Source: Callaeas wilsoni (Eukaryota; Chordata; Aves; Passeriformes; Callaeidae). From it: a stretch of DNA of 64,000 nucleotides. The notes under the pieces were generated by a model. It saw nothing but the letters and a program-made list of their open reading frames with translations, did not search any database and had not been told where the DNA came from. The position numbers were made by a program, and so were the translations under genes. The DNA lies in the NCBI GenBank assembly GCA_013398955.1, contig VWPU01008512.1, positions 1 through 64,000 of the forward strand, read 5' to 3'. Position 1 is the stretch's first letter; every line of letters begins with the position of its first letter. Of the stretch, positions 21,476-34,216 are shown piece by piece.

Positions 21476-24400
21476 TAAGGGCAAGGACTCCCCAGGCCAT
21501 GGAAGAGATGCTGAGCACCTGAGATGAAAGCTGCTGCTACCTGGTAATATCATCACTGCTGACAATGACGATAGCGCTGAACCCACAGATATGAAATACA
21601 GCTGTCATTTCTGATTTCGGTGTCATCCCACCTCCAGGTAAGGAAATAGAGCTCGATTTGGGACAAACCCACCACATTCAGTCTTCTTAACCTTCAGTCT
21701 GGATAGCTGCAAAGACGAACAGAAGAATTTTATGCATAACATTTTAACTTGGCTTGATGTGCTTCCCAGTAGCATGTAAATAAACTGCCTGATTCGGAGC
21801 ACTCTGTTCCTGACATATAACCCATTGCTCATTTAGCAGATTTAATTTTGCAGGCTTTGTGCATTTTTTATGTGACAATGATGATGTGAGGAGACATGTC
21901 TTTATCACAGAAAGCCAACAGCACAGACTCTTTTTTACAAAAGTTCCTTCTTGCTGCTCCTTCAGAGCAGGAGCCTGAGATAATTCTAGCATGGGGTGAG
22001 CCATCTGTGACATGGGGCAGTTTTACTTGCAAACTTTATAACTCTTAATCGCTGCTGTATTTCCTGGCACTGTCAAGTAATAATGTCAGTGGATATCAAA
22101 TCTTAAGTACATAGGACTCAATTATGATCTTGCAGAACACAGAGGCTGCTCAAATCCAGTCCAGACTGTGAACTCACAATCTGCTGTTTACTTAAAGTAT
22201 ATAGAAAGCACTTGACCTCTTCTCAGTGGCATCCATGTGGAAACACTCGACAATAGAGGCCTTCCTTGGTTTTCTTAGGAATCATGTTTCGACATTTTTA
22301 TCTCCTCCAATTAAGGTCAACGGTCACACACTCCCACTTCTCTCCTCACCCCACTCTTCCAAAATTGCAGGCACTTACCCAGCTCCAGTTACCCTGGATG
22401 AAACAAACTGGGCCAAATTTGCGCATACGCAATTCGGGGGGGGAATGAAGAGAGTCACGGAGATTTGGGGCTTTGCTGAACCAAGTGCTGTGCCTGAGCT
22501 CTCATGTTGACATGCTCGTTCACCACGACCAGCAGCAGAGTCTGATAGTCAGAAGCAAACAGTAGGCGGGGGGTAGGATTGCTGCAAATGTAATTCCACT
22601 ATGAGAATATTTCCTAGCCCACAGCACACGTTCCCACCCAGTGGGGAAGGTGTGAGCGAGTTCTGAAGGAGGACAGCGAGAGCGAATCTCATCTCCCTTT
22701 GCAACACTGTAAGTGCTAATTGCAGGCGGGGAGGAAGGGTGTAGCTGGTAGACGTCTCGGAGAAAGCCTGGGGAATACAGCACAAGGACTCGAGTTGTCG
22801 TTGTCGAAGAAACCCAGGAGTGCTTCATATCCCAGCATCCCTGGGAAGATTCACTTCGACACTGCTGTGCTTTGTCTCCAGCCCTGGCTGCCTCTTCTTG
22901 AAAACCCTCATCGTTCTCAGCGGGGCACTTCCCAGGAATGCTAATGCTCCAGCCAAGGCCATTGTGTCAGGATGCAAAGGATACTTCCTAGCCCACCGTC
23001 AAGGCTGAAAGAGCACATCCCACTGAATCAGGGGCATGTGGGGACTGGATTTATCCCTAGAAAACCCTGATAGCTTTTTGGAGCAGTATACATCCTGCTT
23101 AGTAATTACCTTTTCTCTACTAAAAAGATTATTTCTTTTCGTTATTGTTGTTGAGTGGGTGGCAGCTATGAATGGTTAACAATGGAAGGAAGAAGTTAGT
23201 GAAACAAAACTCTGTGCTTTTAGAAGTCATTTTACATGTGTAAAAACAAAATTGGGCCAGGCAGCTGCAGACCTTAGTATTATTTAGGCTTGTGCCTGAT
23301 GCATTGCACCCTTTCCCTTTAAACTGCCTTACTCTCCTTTCTCACACAGAGCAGAATATCACTTCCAGAAAAGAGCTAATGCTGTCCTTTTCCTTTCATA
23401 TATATTAAAAAAAAAAAAGAAAGAAAACCAGAACAAAACTAACAGAGTTGTGCCCTAAGTGAGATTGTCTTGACCCTTTGCAAAGGCAGGTCTGCAAGCC
23501 AGATCCTCAGAACCTCTGTCAGCACATGCTTCCAGCATAACTCCTTTGCTCATGCTGAGCTCAGCTGTGGGTGCAGGATAAGGGCACCTGTTCTCTGTGC
23601 AGAATAACTACCAAAAAACATGATTTTTTTTTTTTCTCCCTTCTATACTGTTTTTTAAGTAGCTGAAAAACCTGTGTTTGGCTCTAAGGGCGGAGCAGGG
23701 CAGGCTGTGGTGTTGAGCAGCACCGTGGGTTCCTCACCCCAGTGGTGTGGAAACTGCATCCGTAGTTTCCAGGCACCAGGGAGATGTGTCAGAGCGACCT
23801 GACATCCCAGAGAGATGGATTTTTCATGTAAAAGTAGAAAGTTATAAGCTCCCAAAATGTTCTCTTGGCAGCAGCAGGGCAGCGAGTGCTGCCACAGGGA
23901 AGGCAGGTGCTGGGCCAGCATGGCCCTGCAAAAGGTTTTGTGTTGTCACATATTGGAGAATAGTGTAATAAAAACCAAGGATTTTTATTCCTGAAAGAGC
24001 TCAGTCACTCATGCCACAAGGAAGATTATGTTTAATTAAATATTGAACCACTTTATATATCTGTACCAGGCTCTGAATCACACTCCCTCTCCTTACAGCC
24101 AGAGGACATTCCCACATCTTCAAAGATTTCACAAATGAGAATAGTTGAGAGTTTCATTTCCCCTGGAACTGAAATTGAGCTACTTTGGAGATGGAAACCA
24201 GCAACTCTTGAAAATCCCTCTTTCAGCAGAGAAGGCCAGGAAGAAAAAAAAATACAGTATCCCAGAAGTGAGCTACAGGATGACTTTTTAATAGCAGAAA
24301 AACGATATTATTATTTAGTACCTGTGCTGTGTTGCTGTGTTGGAGGGCAGGTTACACCTCTTCCACTGAGTTCTGTAATGGGCCCTTGCACTTCAGTTAC

Positions 24401-25041
24401 TCCTTGTTTGATTCCTACAACACTTTCTTGACTCCTTTTGGGGGAAACTTTCATATTCCTGCTAAAATTTAGTCACTGGGGACTGCTTAGACTTCTTCAG
24501 ACCTCCCCTTGGATTTAAACTCCATCTTTTTTGCGAGCGTGCTGTGAGTTTTCTTCCTTGCTGGGATATGTGTTATCTTGCTCAATTGCATTTAATTTGG
24601 TCTCAATTTGCATATTCTCGTCCTGGGCTCAATCCATCAAGATTTTCCCATGACACATTTTGCCTCTGCTGTTCCCATGACACATGTTCCTTCTGCTGTG
24701 GCAAGATCTACTCTGTGGATTCATCTTTCGAGAAAAGTGAGGCTGTTTTTCCGAAGTTCAGGTTCTCACCATGAGGATTTTCCGTGCCTTCCCAGATCTG
24801 CAGTGATGTCAGTTGACACACGATCTTTCTCAGTTCAGCAGGGATGAAACTCAAAATCCTTTCTCACTTCAGCCTCTCAGCTGGCTTGAGCAAAAGGCTG
24901 TGGTTTGTGCCGTGTCATCTGGTTTGCTGTTGGGTGTTTGGGGCTTGATTGAAGCCATTTCTACAATCAAAAGACTAAATTTTAAATACCAGCCGAAGAC
25001 TGGGCACGTGTGTACAGCATTAGGACCCCTTTTCAAAGAGC
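21476..25041. other. Non-coding stretch, no gene seen
   Basis: A modest CpG-retaining patch lies at about 22410-22810, where frames are open on both strands without recognisable domains. A GGGCCAAATTTGCGC motif near 22411 may be the end of another palindromic repeat. A-runs occur near 23408-23420 and a T-run near 23624. CAG|GTAAGG near 21637-21643 is a donor-like site without a partner. Nothing more is supported. Confidence 0.5.
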
Positions 25042-25150
25042 ACCTTTGGGTGAGTCACTTGACCTGTCTGTGCTTCAGTTCTCCATTTATAACAGAGGAA
25101 AATAATATTAATGCAAGTCTAACTTTCTTCAGATACTGCGAGGCTCAGAG
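25042..25150 (-). mobile_element. MIR SINE relic
   Basis: The plus strand reads TTTGGGTGAGTCACTTGACC, then TGTCTGTGCTTCAGTTCTCC, then GAGGAAAATAATATTAATGC. This is a clear reverse-complement MIR: the CCTTGGGCAAGTCACTT segment, the CTCTGTGCCTCAGTTTCC core, then the AATAATA segment, all in order. Confidence 0.75.
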
Positions 25151-27855
25151 CACGACCAGAGGTGATGTTCTCGGGTATTACAGTAATAGGGGTCACAGGA
25201 GCTAGATGGAAAAGTAAAGCAGAAGCTAGTTAAGACTTTCTCAGCTGCAAAGGATTAGTGTTCATTTTAAAATCTCTGGCTCTTGGCAAATTGGGAGAGT
25301 TACTAACCTGTAGCTTAGAAGGAAAAAAAAAAAAAAAAAAAAGCCAAAGCAGCTGAAAGAAGGGTGTTAGCAAGTCTGGCAGCACAGCAGCACAGTGCAC
25401 CTTATCTCTATCCTGGTGGAAAATCAAAGGCACATTTCCAGCTGTGCCCGTGAGCACTGTTTGGTCACTGAACAAAGCAACTGGCACCTCGTATCCAACC
25501 TACAGAGTGATCACAGCCTGCTTCAGGTGCACAAACAAGTGCAGAAATGAGCTCCATGCACAGAACTCATTGTTATTCAATCAAGCCTTTAATTGTAAAT
25601 GTTTTAAGCAAGGAATTCTCTGTTTTATGAAAGTGTGCTCAGCATTACTCCGCCGCAGACATCTGTCATTCAGCAGGCGCCACCCAATAAAAGTGCTTAA
25701 AATGTTCTGTTCCTCAATTAAAATATAAACCAGAGCTGTTTAAGGGTTTTTACGAGGTGATTTCTATTTACCTGACAGATTTCCACACTGGAGGAGCACA
25801 AAGCAGGATTTCAGTTTCTGATCAGAAGTGGTGGCTCTGCAAAATAGTAAAGCTTCAATTGTTCTAATTTATTTCTTTTTGGGTTTGTTTTGGTTTTTTT
25901 GTTTTTAATTCTGGGAATAGTAAAAATCCATGAAGAAGAAAGGAATTCCTATGCCAGATAAAATCTAGGAAGAACTAGGAAGGGTCATTGCTGATCACAC
26001 ATGCTGTGCTCCCCAAAAGGAGCCAGAGAGCTTTGGCCCTGGGCTTGTATACTGGAGGAACTGGAATCCAGGATGAACTCATGGAGCCTGTGCCAGCACC
26101 TGCTAACCTTTTCTTCCAAATTCCATCTAACAAAAGCCAGAGAAAAGGGTGCTCAGCTCCGGTGTGAAACAGCCTCTTATGAAAAGAAACAAGACTGTGG
26201 CTAAACAAAATCTCCCATTTTCCCCAAAGAAACAGTGCATGAATGCTGTCATGGTTATTCCACTGCAGATGGATATTTCATTTCCCATCCTGCCTTGCTA
26301 TGGCTCTCAACAAAGATCTTTCTTTTTACCTTCCTGCTACTCAAGCAGGAGTGGACGTTACATGGAAAACAAGCATTTTCACAAAAAAACCCCCTCTACT
26401 TCTGTTCCAGAGCCTCAGAAACTCACCTTCATTGGCATGGTAGATGCAGAAAAGGCTTTGCTGTGTTATGCTTTGTGCAATGTGCTGATCCGTGGTCTCT
26501 GTGCTCCGCCCCTCTGGCAGGTCATCACTTCAGTGCACCTGGTCAGCATCAGGATGGAGGAGGATGGCAGTGTCAGGAGGAGAAGACTGTACTCCTGCAA
26601 GACAAAGCTTTCAGCACCAAACCTTAAACCTTCTGCTTTTGCCAGGTAACAATGTGTTTTGGACCAGTTTTCCCTGTCCTTCATGGCCATTGAGCCATTG
26701 TGACAATTCATCACACCACGGTCACAGCTGATTTCTGACAGCGTGGGCAAGCCAAGGATGGAGCCTGTGGGAAGGGGAGTGGGTTTGCCCCATCTCCTCC
26801 AGAGCTGGGTGCCACCCTGCTCCCTCCTGCAGCTGCTTTTGGCTGCCTGCAGCTCCACAGAGCCTTGCAGCAAGACAAACTGAGATTCCACATTGCAGCA
26901 GCCCAGCCCAGGAAACACAGGCTTCTCCCAGGAGTTTCAGGTATCCGGAGCTCATCCTGCCACGCCTCGCTGAAGGGACAAAGCTGCCTGTACCAGAGGT
27001 AACAATAATTGCTGATGCTAAACCTCAAGTTGCTGAGTCTCTGCTGAGCTGCCTCATTAGATTCTTCTAGGGGAGATGTTAATTCCCTTTTAAAATTAAG
27101 GAAAGGAAAAGCAAACAGCAACTAAACCGAACAACAGGTAAACAAGCAGCTCCTGGATTTTGCACCGCAGGTATTCAGAGGAGGCTTTCTGCCTTGAACC
27201 ACACTGCTTGGAAAATGCTGGGAAATCTGATGTTAGTCCTTAACTCAGTCTGGTGTGTGTGGTTTTTAGCTCTCCAGCAGTAGCATGAGTTAAGGACGAG
27301 GCATTAGCCCTCGCCGCGATCCTCCCAGTGTCAGTTCAAGTCAGATTCTTCCCGTTATTTATATGTTCCCTTTTGTTAGTGTATTGATTATACAAGTGAG
27401 TTCTCAAGTACCTGGGCACTCAATACAGCCACACAAAGGAGGAAAGCATCCAGGTTAGCATGGAATTGCACATGGGCTGAGCATGCCAGGAGACAGGAGT
27501 AAACAGTGACACGAACAATTCAAAGCCACCTCTTCAGAGCTTTCTGTTTTGCTGCACAGTGATTAAAAATAAAACCTGCATTTCAATTTCCAAGGTGTAG
27601 CAACCAAAGTTTGTCACAGTTATTCTTAGCCATGGCAGAATTGCCACCTTCAGGCCATTTCTGAACACACCAGATTATTCCATGATAATCCAAAATCCAG
27701 CACAAGCTCCTCCCTCCCCTCTGCTTGTTTCACCCTCTGCATTATGAATGCTGTGGGTAAGGGCTGCCTGTTTCACAGGGGGCTTGGTATCACAGAAAGC
27801 TGGTTGTTGATCTCTGGATGCCTGCAGGCCAGCAATCTGTGCTACAAGTTACCCC

Positions 27856-27859
<4 letters not shown>
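25151..27859. other. Non-coding stretch with poly-A tracts, no gene seen
   Basis: Poly-A (20 bases) lies at 25323-25342, and a T/G-rich patch at about 25875-25910. Overlapping frames at 26149-27121 on both strands (the longest is 166 codons) contain no recognisable domain and lack splice context. Confidence 0.55.
25323..25342 (+). repeat. Poly-A tract, 20 bases
   Basis: Uninterrupted A20. No retrotransposed body or target-site duplication is visible next to it. Confidence 0.9.

Positions 27860-27900
<41 letters not shown>
27860..27900 (+). repeat. Poly-A tract, about 40 bases with one G
   Basis: A29, one G, then A11. It is the longest A-tract in the window. No SINE, LINE or processed pseudogene is recognisable upstream and no flanking direct repeats are evident, so it is annotated as a simple repeat. 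Confidence 0.95.
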
Positions 27901-28368
27901 GACAAGTGGATAAAACTGATACAAGCATCTGTAACAAGCTAATTGGACCCTTGTGGGCAACACAGCAGATACAAAATTAAAACAAACAAAACATCTCATT
28001 GTACAACTGTACTTCCAGGACCGCTACCACAAAGGGATCCGTCTGGATTTTTATTTTAGTTTTGTTTTGTTTAAAAGGACCTAATTATGGCCAGAGCTGG
28101 AGTATCACAAGTCTGTTTTCATCTATAAAGAAAGGATATTTTGCCTCTGAACCTGAGAAATTGTTAGAAGTTGGTAATTAGTATGACTTGTTAATAGAGT
28201 TTGGCTGTGATTAAGCTGTGATTGAGTGTGAGTTTGGTTCTTGTCAATGCGAATGCCTGTAAGGTTGAGAGATGTTTAATGAGACACCTGTTGTCAGCAG
28301 CACCCGGTGGGCTTTGTTGCGCCTGATTGGAATTTGTACCGCAGAGCAGGAGCGGCAGCACCGAAACG
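27901..28368. other. Non-coding stretch between poly-A and CAG array
   Basis: No gene or repeat recognised. Confidence 0.6.
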
Positions 28369-28427
28369 CAGCAGCAGCAGCAGCAGCAGCAGCAGGCACA
28401 GTAGCCACAGCAGCAGCCACAGTAGCC

Positions 28428-28462
<35 letters not shown>

Positions 28463-28569
28463 CACAGTAGCCACAGCGGCAGCCACAGTAGCCACAGCAG
28501 CAGCAGCAGCAGCAGGCACAGTAGCCGCAGCAGCAGCCACAGTAGCCACAGCAGCAGCAGCAGGCACAG
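28369..28569 (+). repeat. CAG-rich tandem array with nested higher-order units
   Basis: Four pure CAG runs of 9, 11, 7 and 5 units (28369-28395, 28429-28461, 28495-28515, 28549-28563) alternate with a spacer that begins GCACAGTAGCC at 28396, 28462, 28516 and, partly, 28564. The three full spacers are 33 bases each and differ by single bases: AGC becomes GGC in the second, CCACAG becomes CCGCAG in the third. Repeat periods are 66, 54 and 48 bases, all multiples of three, so every frame stays open: serine/histidine-rich and alanine-rich on plus, cysteine-rich on minus. The flanks have no recognised exon, so I treat it as a non-coding minisatellite; a low-complexity coding exon cannot be excluded. 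Confidence 0.9.
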
Positions 28570-29339
28570 CCCCGGCTGGAGCATCGCTGGAAACAGCAAA
28601 GGGTCCAAGAGAAGCGGAGGCTCACGAGGAGCACCCATCCAGCTGCAAGGGCTGCCTCGTGCTGGGACCAGGCTTGCGCCCTTCGGCACAGCCAGAGCCT
28701 GCACTGGAAAGCTCCAGGGATGCTCCATGTGGCACAGGTCACAGAGCTTGGGGTGATCCATCATCCAAACCATGCAATTGCAGCTGACTTGAGCAGTGCA
28801 ACAGGCAAAAACATTGACATCTTTATCTAGTCGTGAGGGGATGATGGCCTGTGCCACCATGCAGTGGTGGGTCTTTGGGAGATGGCAAGAGGGGGGATGA
28901 AACCGAGCACGTTTAGGCCTCTCTGCCCCCCAAAATGTCCAGCCCTTGGGTGTCTGGCAATAGTCGGGCTCTTTAAAGTGTGACATTGATGGAGAAAGGT
29001 TCTGCCCAGCCCAGCCCCTGCTCAACCTTCCCCTTGGGCATTTTCCTCAAGGGAAAATGTCCCACTGAGTGACTCAGTACCTCTTGGCTTTTGAACAGAG
29101 AAAGTTTCATTCACTGATAATATTTTTGTCTCAAAAATCAGCATCATTTTCCACATGACTCCATATAACCACTCCCCACACCAAAACCTGGGTCTGATGA
29201 CAAGTTCGTGTACTTGGGGCTACATATGTAAAATATTATTTTCCCCCTGAATGTCTATTAAACATTTTCAAGTGGCTGCTACTTAAAACATACCTGGGTT
29301 TTACACGCAAAAAGCCAAAGAAGCTGGAAGCAATCATGC
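28570..29339. other. Non-coding stretch, no gene seen
   Basis: Frames of the CAG array continue open to about 28790 on plus and up to 29025 on minus. Their sequence outside the array is not recognisable. Confidence 0.55.
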
Positions 29340-30225
29340 TGGGCACTGTCGCAGCCTTTTAATGTGAAATGCCTGAGCTGGGAACAAGAGCAGAAACATT
29401 TCGGCTCATGGAATGTGCCTCGGGAAGGAGCCGTTGGCTTTGTGATGGATCGGAGCAGCCACTGGATGGCATTGCTCTACACGAATGGACCTGCGAGCAC
29501 AAGCGCTCAGCACTGGCTGCTGTGCCAAGGAGATTAATTCAGCCCCGAGAGGCTCAGGCCACCGTGACCTTACCAATTCTTTAAATAACATTCCGAGTTC
29601 TCTTGGCTGCCTGGCTGAGAGCTCTGGGCACAGAGTTTGGCCGGAGCGAACAAAGCCGACACCCCGAAGCAAACCTATTTCTAGGCTGAGTGCATTTGTC
29701 TTTCATTTTACGTGAGATCAAATATTCAGCCAGTTTTTGATGGGTTTCCTTCTCATGAGATGGGAAAAGGAATGGTTTGTAATTTCTGGCCGTATCAAAC
29801 CATCGCAGGGCAGGCGCACCCGGCCAGCGAGCGGTGGCTTGACTGAACCCCGGTGCTGCGGACGTGCTGGCCAGACAGCTCAGCTCCCCGGGGCTCACGG
29901 GGTGGCAGGCAGCTAAGGCTGTTGAGCTGAGCAGGTTATTCGTGTGTAGCGAAAGGGAAAACCAAAGAAAAAGAAAAAGCAATCGTTGTCTGGCATGTTC
30001 TGCTTTGCTGTGGGCTCCAGAGCATCAAGCTGAAGTTATTACCCACGCGCGGTGCCGCTCCGTGCGACAGCAGCCTCTCAGCACGTGTTAATACAACTTC
30101 GCTTTCTGCTACATCACTTATTGATAAGGAATCAGCTGGTGGCCAAATAACCTGATGTTCATATTTTCCCTGGGGTTCTGTGTTTCTTTCATTACTGACA
30201 CTCTGTGTTGGCCTCATTCTTTCAG
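29340..30225. promoter_or_regulatory. CpG-retaining block, candidate conserved regulatory region
   Basis: CpG dinucleotides are clearly more frequent here (for example GAGCGAACAAAGCCGACACC near 29644, GCGAGCGGTGGC near 29828, CCACGCGCGGTGCCGCTCCG near 30042) than in the flanking several kilobases. The DNA is a mixture of GC-rich and TTTTGATGG-type AT-rich patches, as in many vertebrate enhancers. No repeat is recognised. Regulatory function is inferred from composition only. Confidence 0.3.
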
Positions 30226-30432
30226 CAACTACATATGGGCGAGCTAGCCTGAGAATGTCACTGGCCCAGTCCATGTCCAAAAGAAATCTGCCGATGGCTT
30301 TGGAGATGCAGCAGGATATTTGGAACTGCTGCCCCACAGAAGGCGCATCTGAAGGGGGATACACTATCTGTGAAGGTCAGTTGACAGTCATAGCCAGCAG
30401 ATGTATCTTCAGTTAGGACATAACATTATCAG
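30226..30432 (+). other. Candidate spliced exon (non-coding or terminal coding)
   Basis: A pyrimidine-rich tract ends GGCCTCATTCTTTCAG at 30225, a good splice acceptor. CAG|GTGAGT at 30430-30438 is a consensus donor. The enclosed 207 bases keep several CpGs and have one open frame up to a stop at 30414-30416 (it includes SLAQSMSKRNLPMALEMQQD). An alternative donor, GAAG|GTCAGT after 30375, would give a 150-base exon with no stop. I do not recognise the peptide. It could be an exon of a long non-coding RNA, an alternative coding exon, or chance. Confidence 0.3.
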
Positions 30433-30438
30433 GTGAGT

Positions 30439-33400
30439 GCTTGTACATGGGCTGGTAGGTACAGCTGTTCTGGGCACAGACTTCCTATTAATATTGCCCT
30501 AGTTTTGACCAGTCTAATAAATTTAATGATCATAGTCAATTAGATAACTCCAGTTACTCTGGGATTAAAATTAGGTCATCAGTTCAAGTCCTGCAAAAGC
30601 CCCTTCACTCCCAGTTCTCAATTCTGTACTCAAACCCCTGCACCCAGCTGCCTTTTTAAGTACTAGAGAGGTAGGATGAAAAAATTGCTGTATAAAATAA
30701 ATGCTACATCTGTTTTATGACCGCATTTGTCTCCTTTTTCTGGACTTACCTCTCAATCCAAACAACAAGAGAACTGTATCCATCTTGATGTGCTCAGAAG
30801 TACGCTGGTAAATGCTTTCTGCTGTCAGAAATGCTCAGACTTGGTGGGAAATTGAGGTTATATCAGCAGAGGGCTGCTCAGGTCCTTCTTCTGGTGGCCA
30901 CAGCTCTGCTACAGTGGCTGTAAGAGGAGATCACAACAACTGATGGTGATTGCCTGTTTCATGTCTCCTATTAGGAACCATTGCTTGAGGTCTCTTGTGT
31001 CACCCATGGGAAAATCTCCGTGAAGTGACACCAGTGAGCTCAGTGGTTTTGATCTCTTTCCATTGGCTTTACAGGAAATGGCAATTTCATCCCAAATTCA
31101 GCACCTCAGGGCTGTGTTTGAACACAGGCAGGATAAATATTAATATCTTCATTTATTTAATAGTCAGGAGTGTAAAGACTAAAAGAAGGGTGTTTCCTGT
31201 TGTCCCTACACTGCACTGCAAGCTGTGTTAAGAGAAGATCCCCTTGGACCCAGCATTCATGGGATGGCAGAAATCCCAACTAGGGTACCCACTGCTGTGC
31301 TGGCTGTTTTGAGGCAGATCTGTTTTAAGGCAATCACCTCAGCACACAAATTTGCCCTGGATCTTTCTATTCTCCAGATCTCCAAAAAGTCGAGGTGACC
31401 TTGGAAACTGCAGGGCAGCCCAGAACACTGGCGGGCAAAGGGAATTCAGAAAAAAAAAAAATTCTAGACTAATTCCAACCCATTACAAAACTATCAGAAA
31501 AACTGAACTGTATCTGCTGAAGTGTCTCGTTCTGTTTGATGGCACAATGTAACAGGGGATCTGTCACTGTCAGCACTGCTCTTGTCTCCCTGAAAGCTGT
31601 GGTGCCTTTCACAACCACAACATAAAAATTCAAACCAGCTGTCCCACCCTCCGGAGCAGCTTCTATTCTGGGCTCCCATGTGCCACAGGTATTGTGCTTA
31701 TTGATTAGCTGGGGCTTATTGTCTCCTGACATTGTTAGGGAACATTCTCCTGGTTATAATCACTAGAACTGATACAGGCAGAACATTCCAAGCCAGGAGG
31801 GGCTGTGCCAGGCTGTGGCTACAACTCCAGGCTGGACTGTGGTGGGACTGGTACAAAATGAAAAGAAGCTAAAAAAAGGATTGTTTTGAGAAGTCACCCA
31901 AGTCAGAAGAGACTGGGGGCCTCCGTGACTCTGGCTGTCAATAAGGTGTTAGGTAGGGGAAGATTAACACCCTTTAGCAATGACACAGCTGTTCCATTGA
32001 AGGTGATAACATGCAATCAGGGGAGGGAAGAGTCTAGCACGGAATAATGAACAGAGCAAGCAAAGATCAGCTAAAGGGAAGGTTTTAGCCCAAAAAGCTG
32101 GAAAAGCCTCTTAAAGATGATTATTTTAGTGGGTATAAATAAGTATAAAAAGACCCAGAGCCTCACTTTAGGTCTGCACAATGAGTTCAAATATTTACCC
32201 CTCTTTCCAAAGTCAGTCTGACTCCTAGGAAGAAGAAAAATAGTGATAATGTAGAGAATAAAGTCTCTTATCTGCCTTGGCAGTGAACGTGCAGATAAAC
32301 ACAAAAATCCTTACCCTAAAGACAGCATGTAGCACTGAATCTCTTTCTCTGAAAGCACAGCAAATTGTGATAAGAGTAGGGTTGGGAAGACAATAGATTT
32401 AATAGTGGAAAGAACCTAGTATTTTGTCCACTCTTGTCTTCCTTGGAAAGGAATCAGAACAATGAATTTCTCCCTCTACTGCTAATGGCTAAAGGTAGAA
32501 ATTAGTGCTTTGATACAGCCTCAGCTTTGCTGCTCACCTGACTGAGCTTTCCCACTGCATCAGGAACCCCTGGGTCAGTAGATTTCCCCTGAGGACTGTA
32601 AAACATCAGGATGCTTAATGCAGAGTTAGTGGTGATAATGCCAGTCAAGGGTGCAATTCCAGCAGATGTGAGGCCACCACTGTAACCTCGCTGCTCCCCC
32701 TGTGCAGGAACAGCATTTCTTTAGCCACATGGCCTGTTCCCAGATTAGATTTTGGCTGGACTTGAGGAAGATGGGGGGTTCTAGCTGAGAGATGGAGAAG
32801 AAAAAGGGATCACCCCTTTAAAATGCAGCAGGGGTTCTAGCTGCCCATGAACCACAATATGAAGAAAGCGCAGCCTTCAGAGGCAGTGCTGGGGGTCTCA
32901 GCTAACACCCATATACAGAGAAAATCCAAATTCCATGGCTGTCACTGAGAGAGGGAACATTTTCATCGACTTCTACCAAATCCTTCAGAGCCCTGAGTTC
33001 CTGCTGGGTAGGAACTGAGAACTGCCTGTCTATTCCCCACAGGACCCACTGGTCCTTTCCCACCTCACTCTCCACTCCCCATCTCATGGATCACACACGA
33101 CCCACCTGAAAAGTGATTACTCTCAGCCCCCAGCCCCAAAAGTGGAAAGTCCTGTTCCTCCCTGTTGGACACAGGCCAGTCAGCCACCTTTGGTCAGACC
33201 TGCCCGTGGGAAGCATCCGTGTCCCTTTTCACTCCAAACTGCCCCGCAGCCATCCCACACGAGCATTTCAAGGAATGAAGTGAGACAGGCCGTGCCACCG
33301 GCTCGCAGGGATGTGACAAGAGCTACATCTGTTCGCTCTCCTCGGCACTCAGGAGCTGTGACATTGCTGTCGGTACAGCCTGGAACAGAACAGGCAGGAG

Positions 33401-34216
33401 CTCCAGGGAAGAGGAGAGGGTCTGGATGGAAACAATAACAACCGCAGGGACACCACCAGCACCAGCGGGAGCAAAAATGTTGCTTTACCACTTGTGAGTG
33501 CAGCAGAGCATATGGCCAGTCTGGGACTGTTGTCAGCAGCCCAGAATGGGGTAGCTCTGTTCTGGCAAACTCCATTTTTTGTCTTTATGACCAAAGAATA
33601 GTTGCATGTTGGAAGCTCTGTAGTTGCTAGGGGAAGAGCCATTAATATGCTGGTGACTGAGAAGTCAGCCAAAGCAAGTGCTGAGATAAAATTACTTTTT
33701 CCCACTTCTGTTTCACCCTGAGCGTGTCATCCAGTGTGTTTTCTCTGCTCAGGGTACCTCACACACACTGTGCTGCGCTAACTTCTTTGTCCTTTCTGAT
33801 TTTATTTTTCACCTTTCCTAACCATGATTCCAAAGAATAATACTAATCTGACAGACTGGAAAGACTTCTTACATCATAAATCCCTACTTACTGGCAGAGT
33901 AGACTGCAGACTGTTTCTCTCCCATAAAAAAACCTTTTCTCTAATAGCCTGAAAAGTAAGAATAGCAAATAAAATAATAATGATGGTGATGGTGAGATCA
34001 TGCTGCTAAATCAACACACGAGACTGGGAATACATCCATAGGAGGGTGATCCTACAGAATAATGAATAATTTGGTGATGGGGCTCAAGGGTGCTACCCGG
34101 TTCCCAGCACACAACAAGTTAACGTGCTTCTCCCTGCCCAGCTTCTGGGGCAGCTGTGCATAATCTCATTCCAGAATAGCAATGAGTTTTTTCCCTCCTG
34201 TAGTTTTACTTTCCAG
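30439..34216. other. Non-coding stretch, no gene seen
   Basis: Contains an A12 run near 31450 and a small TGATGGTGATGGTGA repeat near 33981-33995. Overlapping frames at 33142-33705 on both strands show no domain. No CR1, MIR or LTR recognised. Confidence 0.55.

Noticed and set aside
26149..26649. 166-codon plus frame
   Set aside because: No recognisable domain, overlapped by other frames on both strands, no splice or promoter context.
27840..27900. Poly-A as the tail of a processed pseudogene
   Set aside because: No gene-like body or flanking target-site duplication could be identified upstream.
28191..28742. 183-codon cysteine-rich minus frame across the CAG array
   Set aside because: It is the CTG complement of the tandem repeat. 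All other frames are also open, and no coding context surrounds it.
30575..30605. CAGTTCAAGTCCTGC as a tRNA T-arm
   Set aside because: No matching A-box, acceptor stem or anticodon arm lies upstream at the required spacing.
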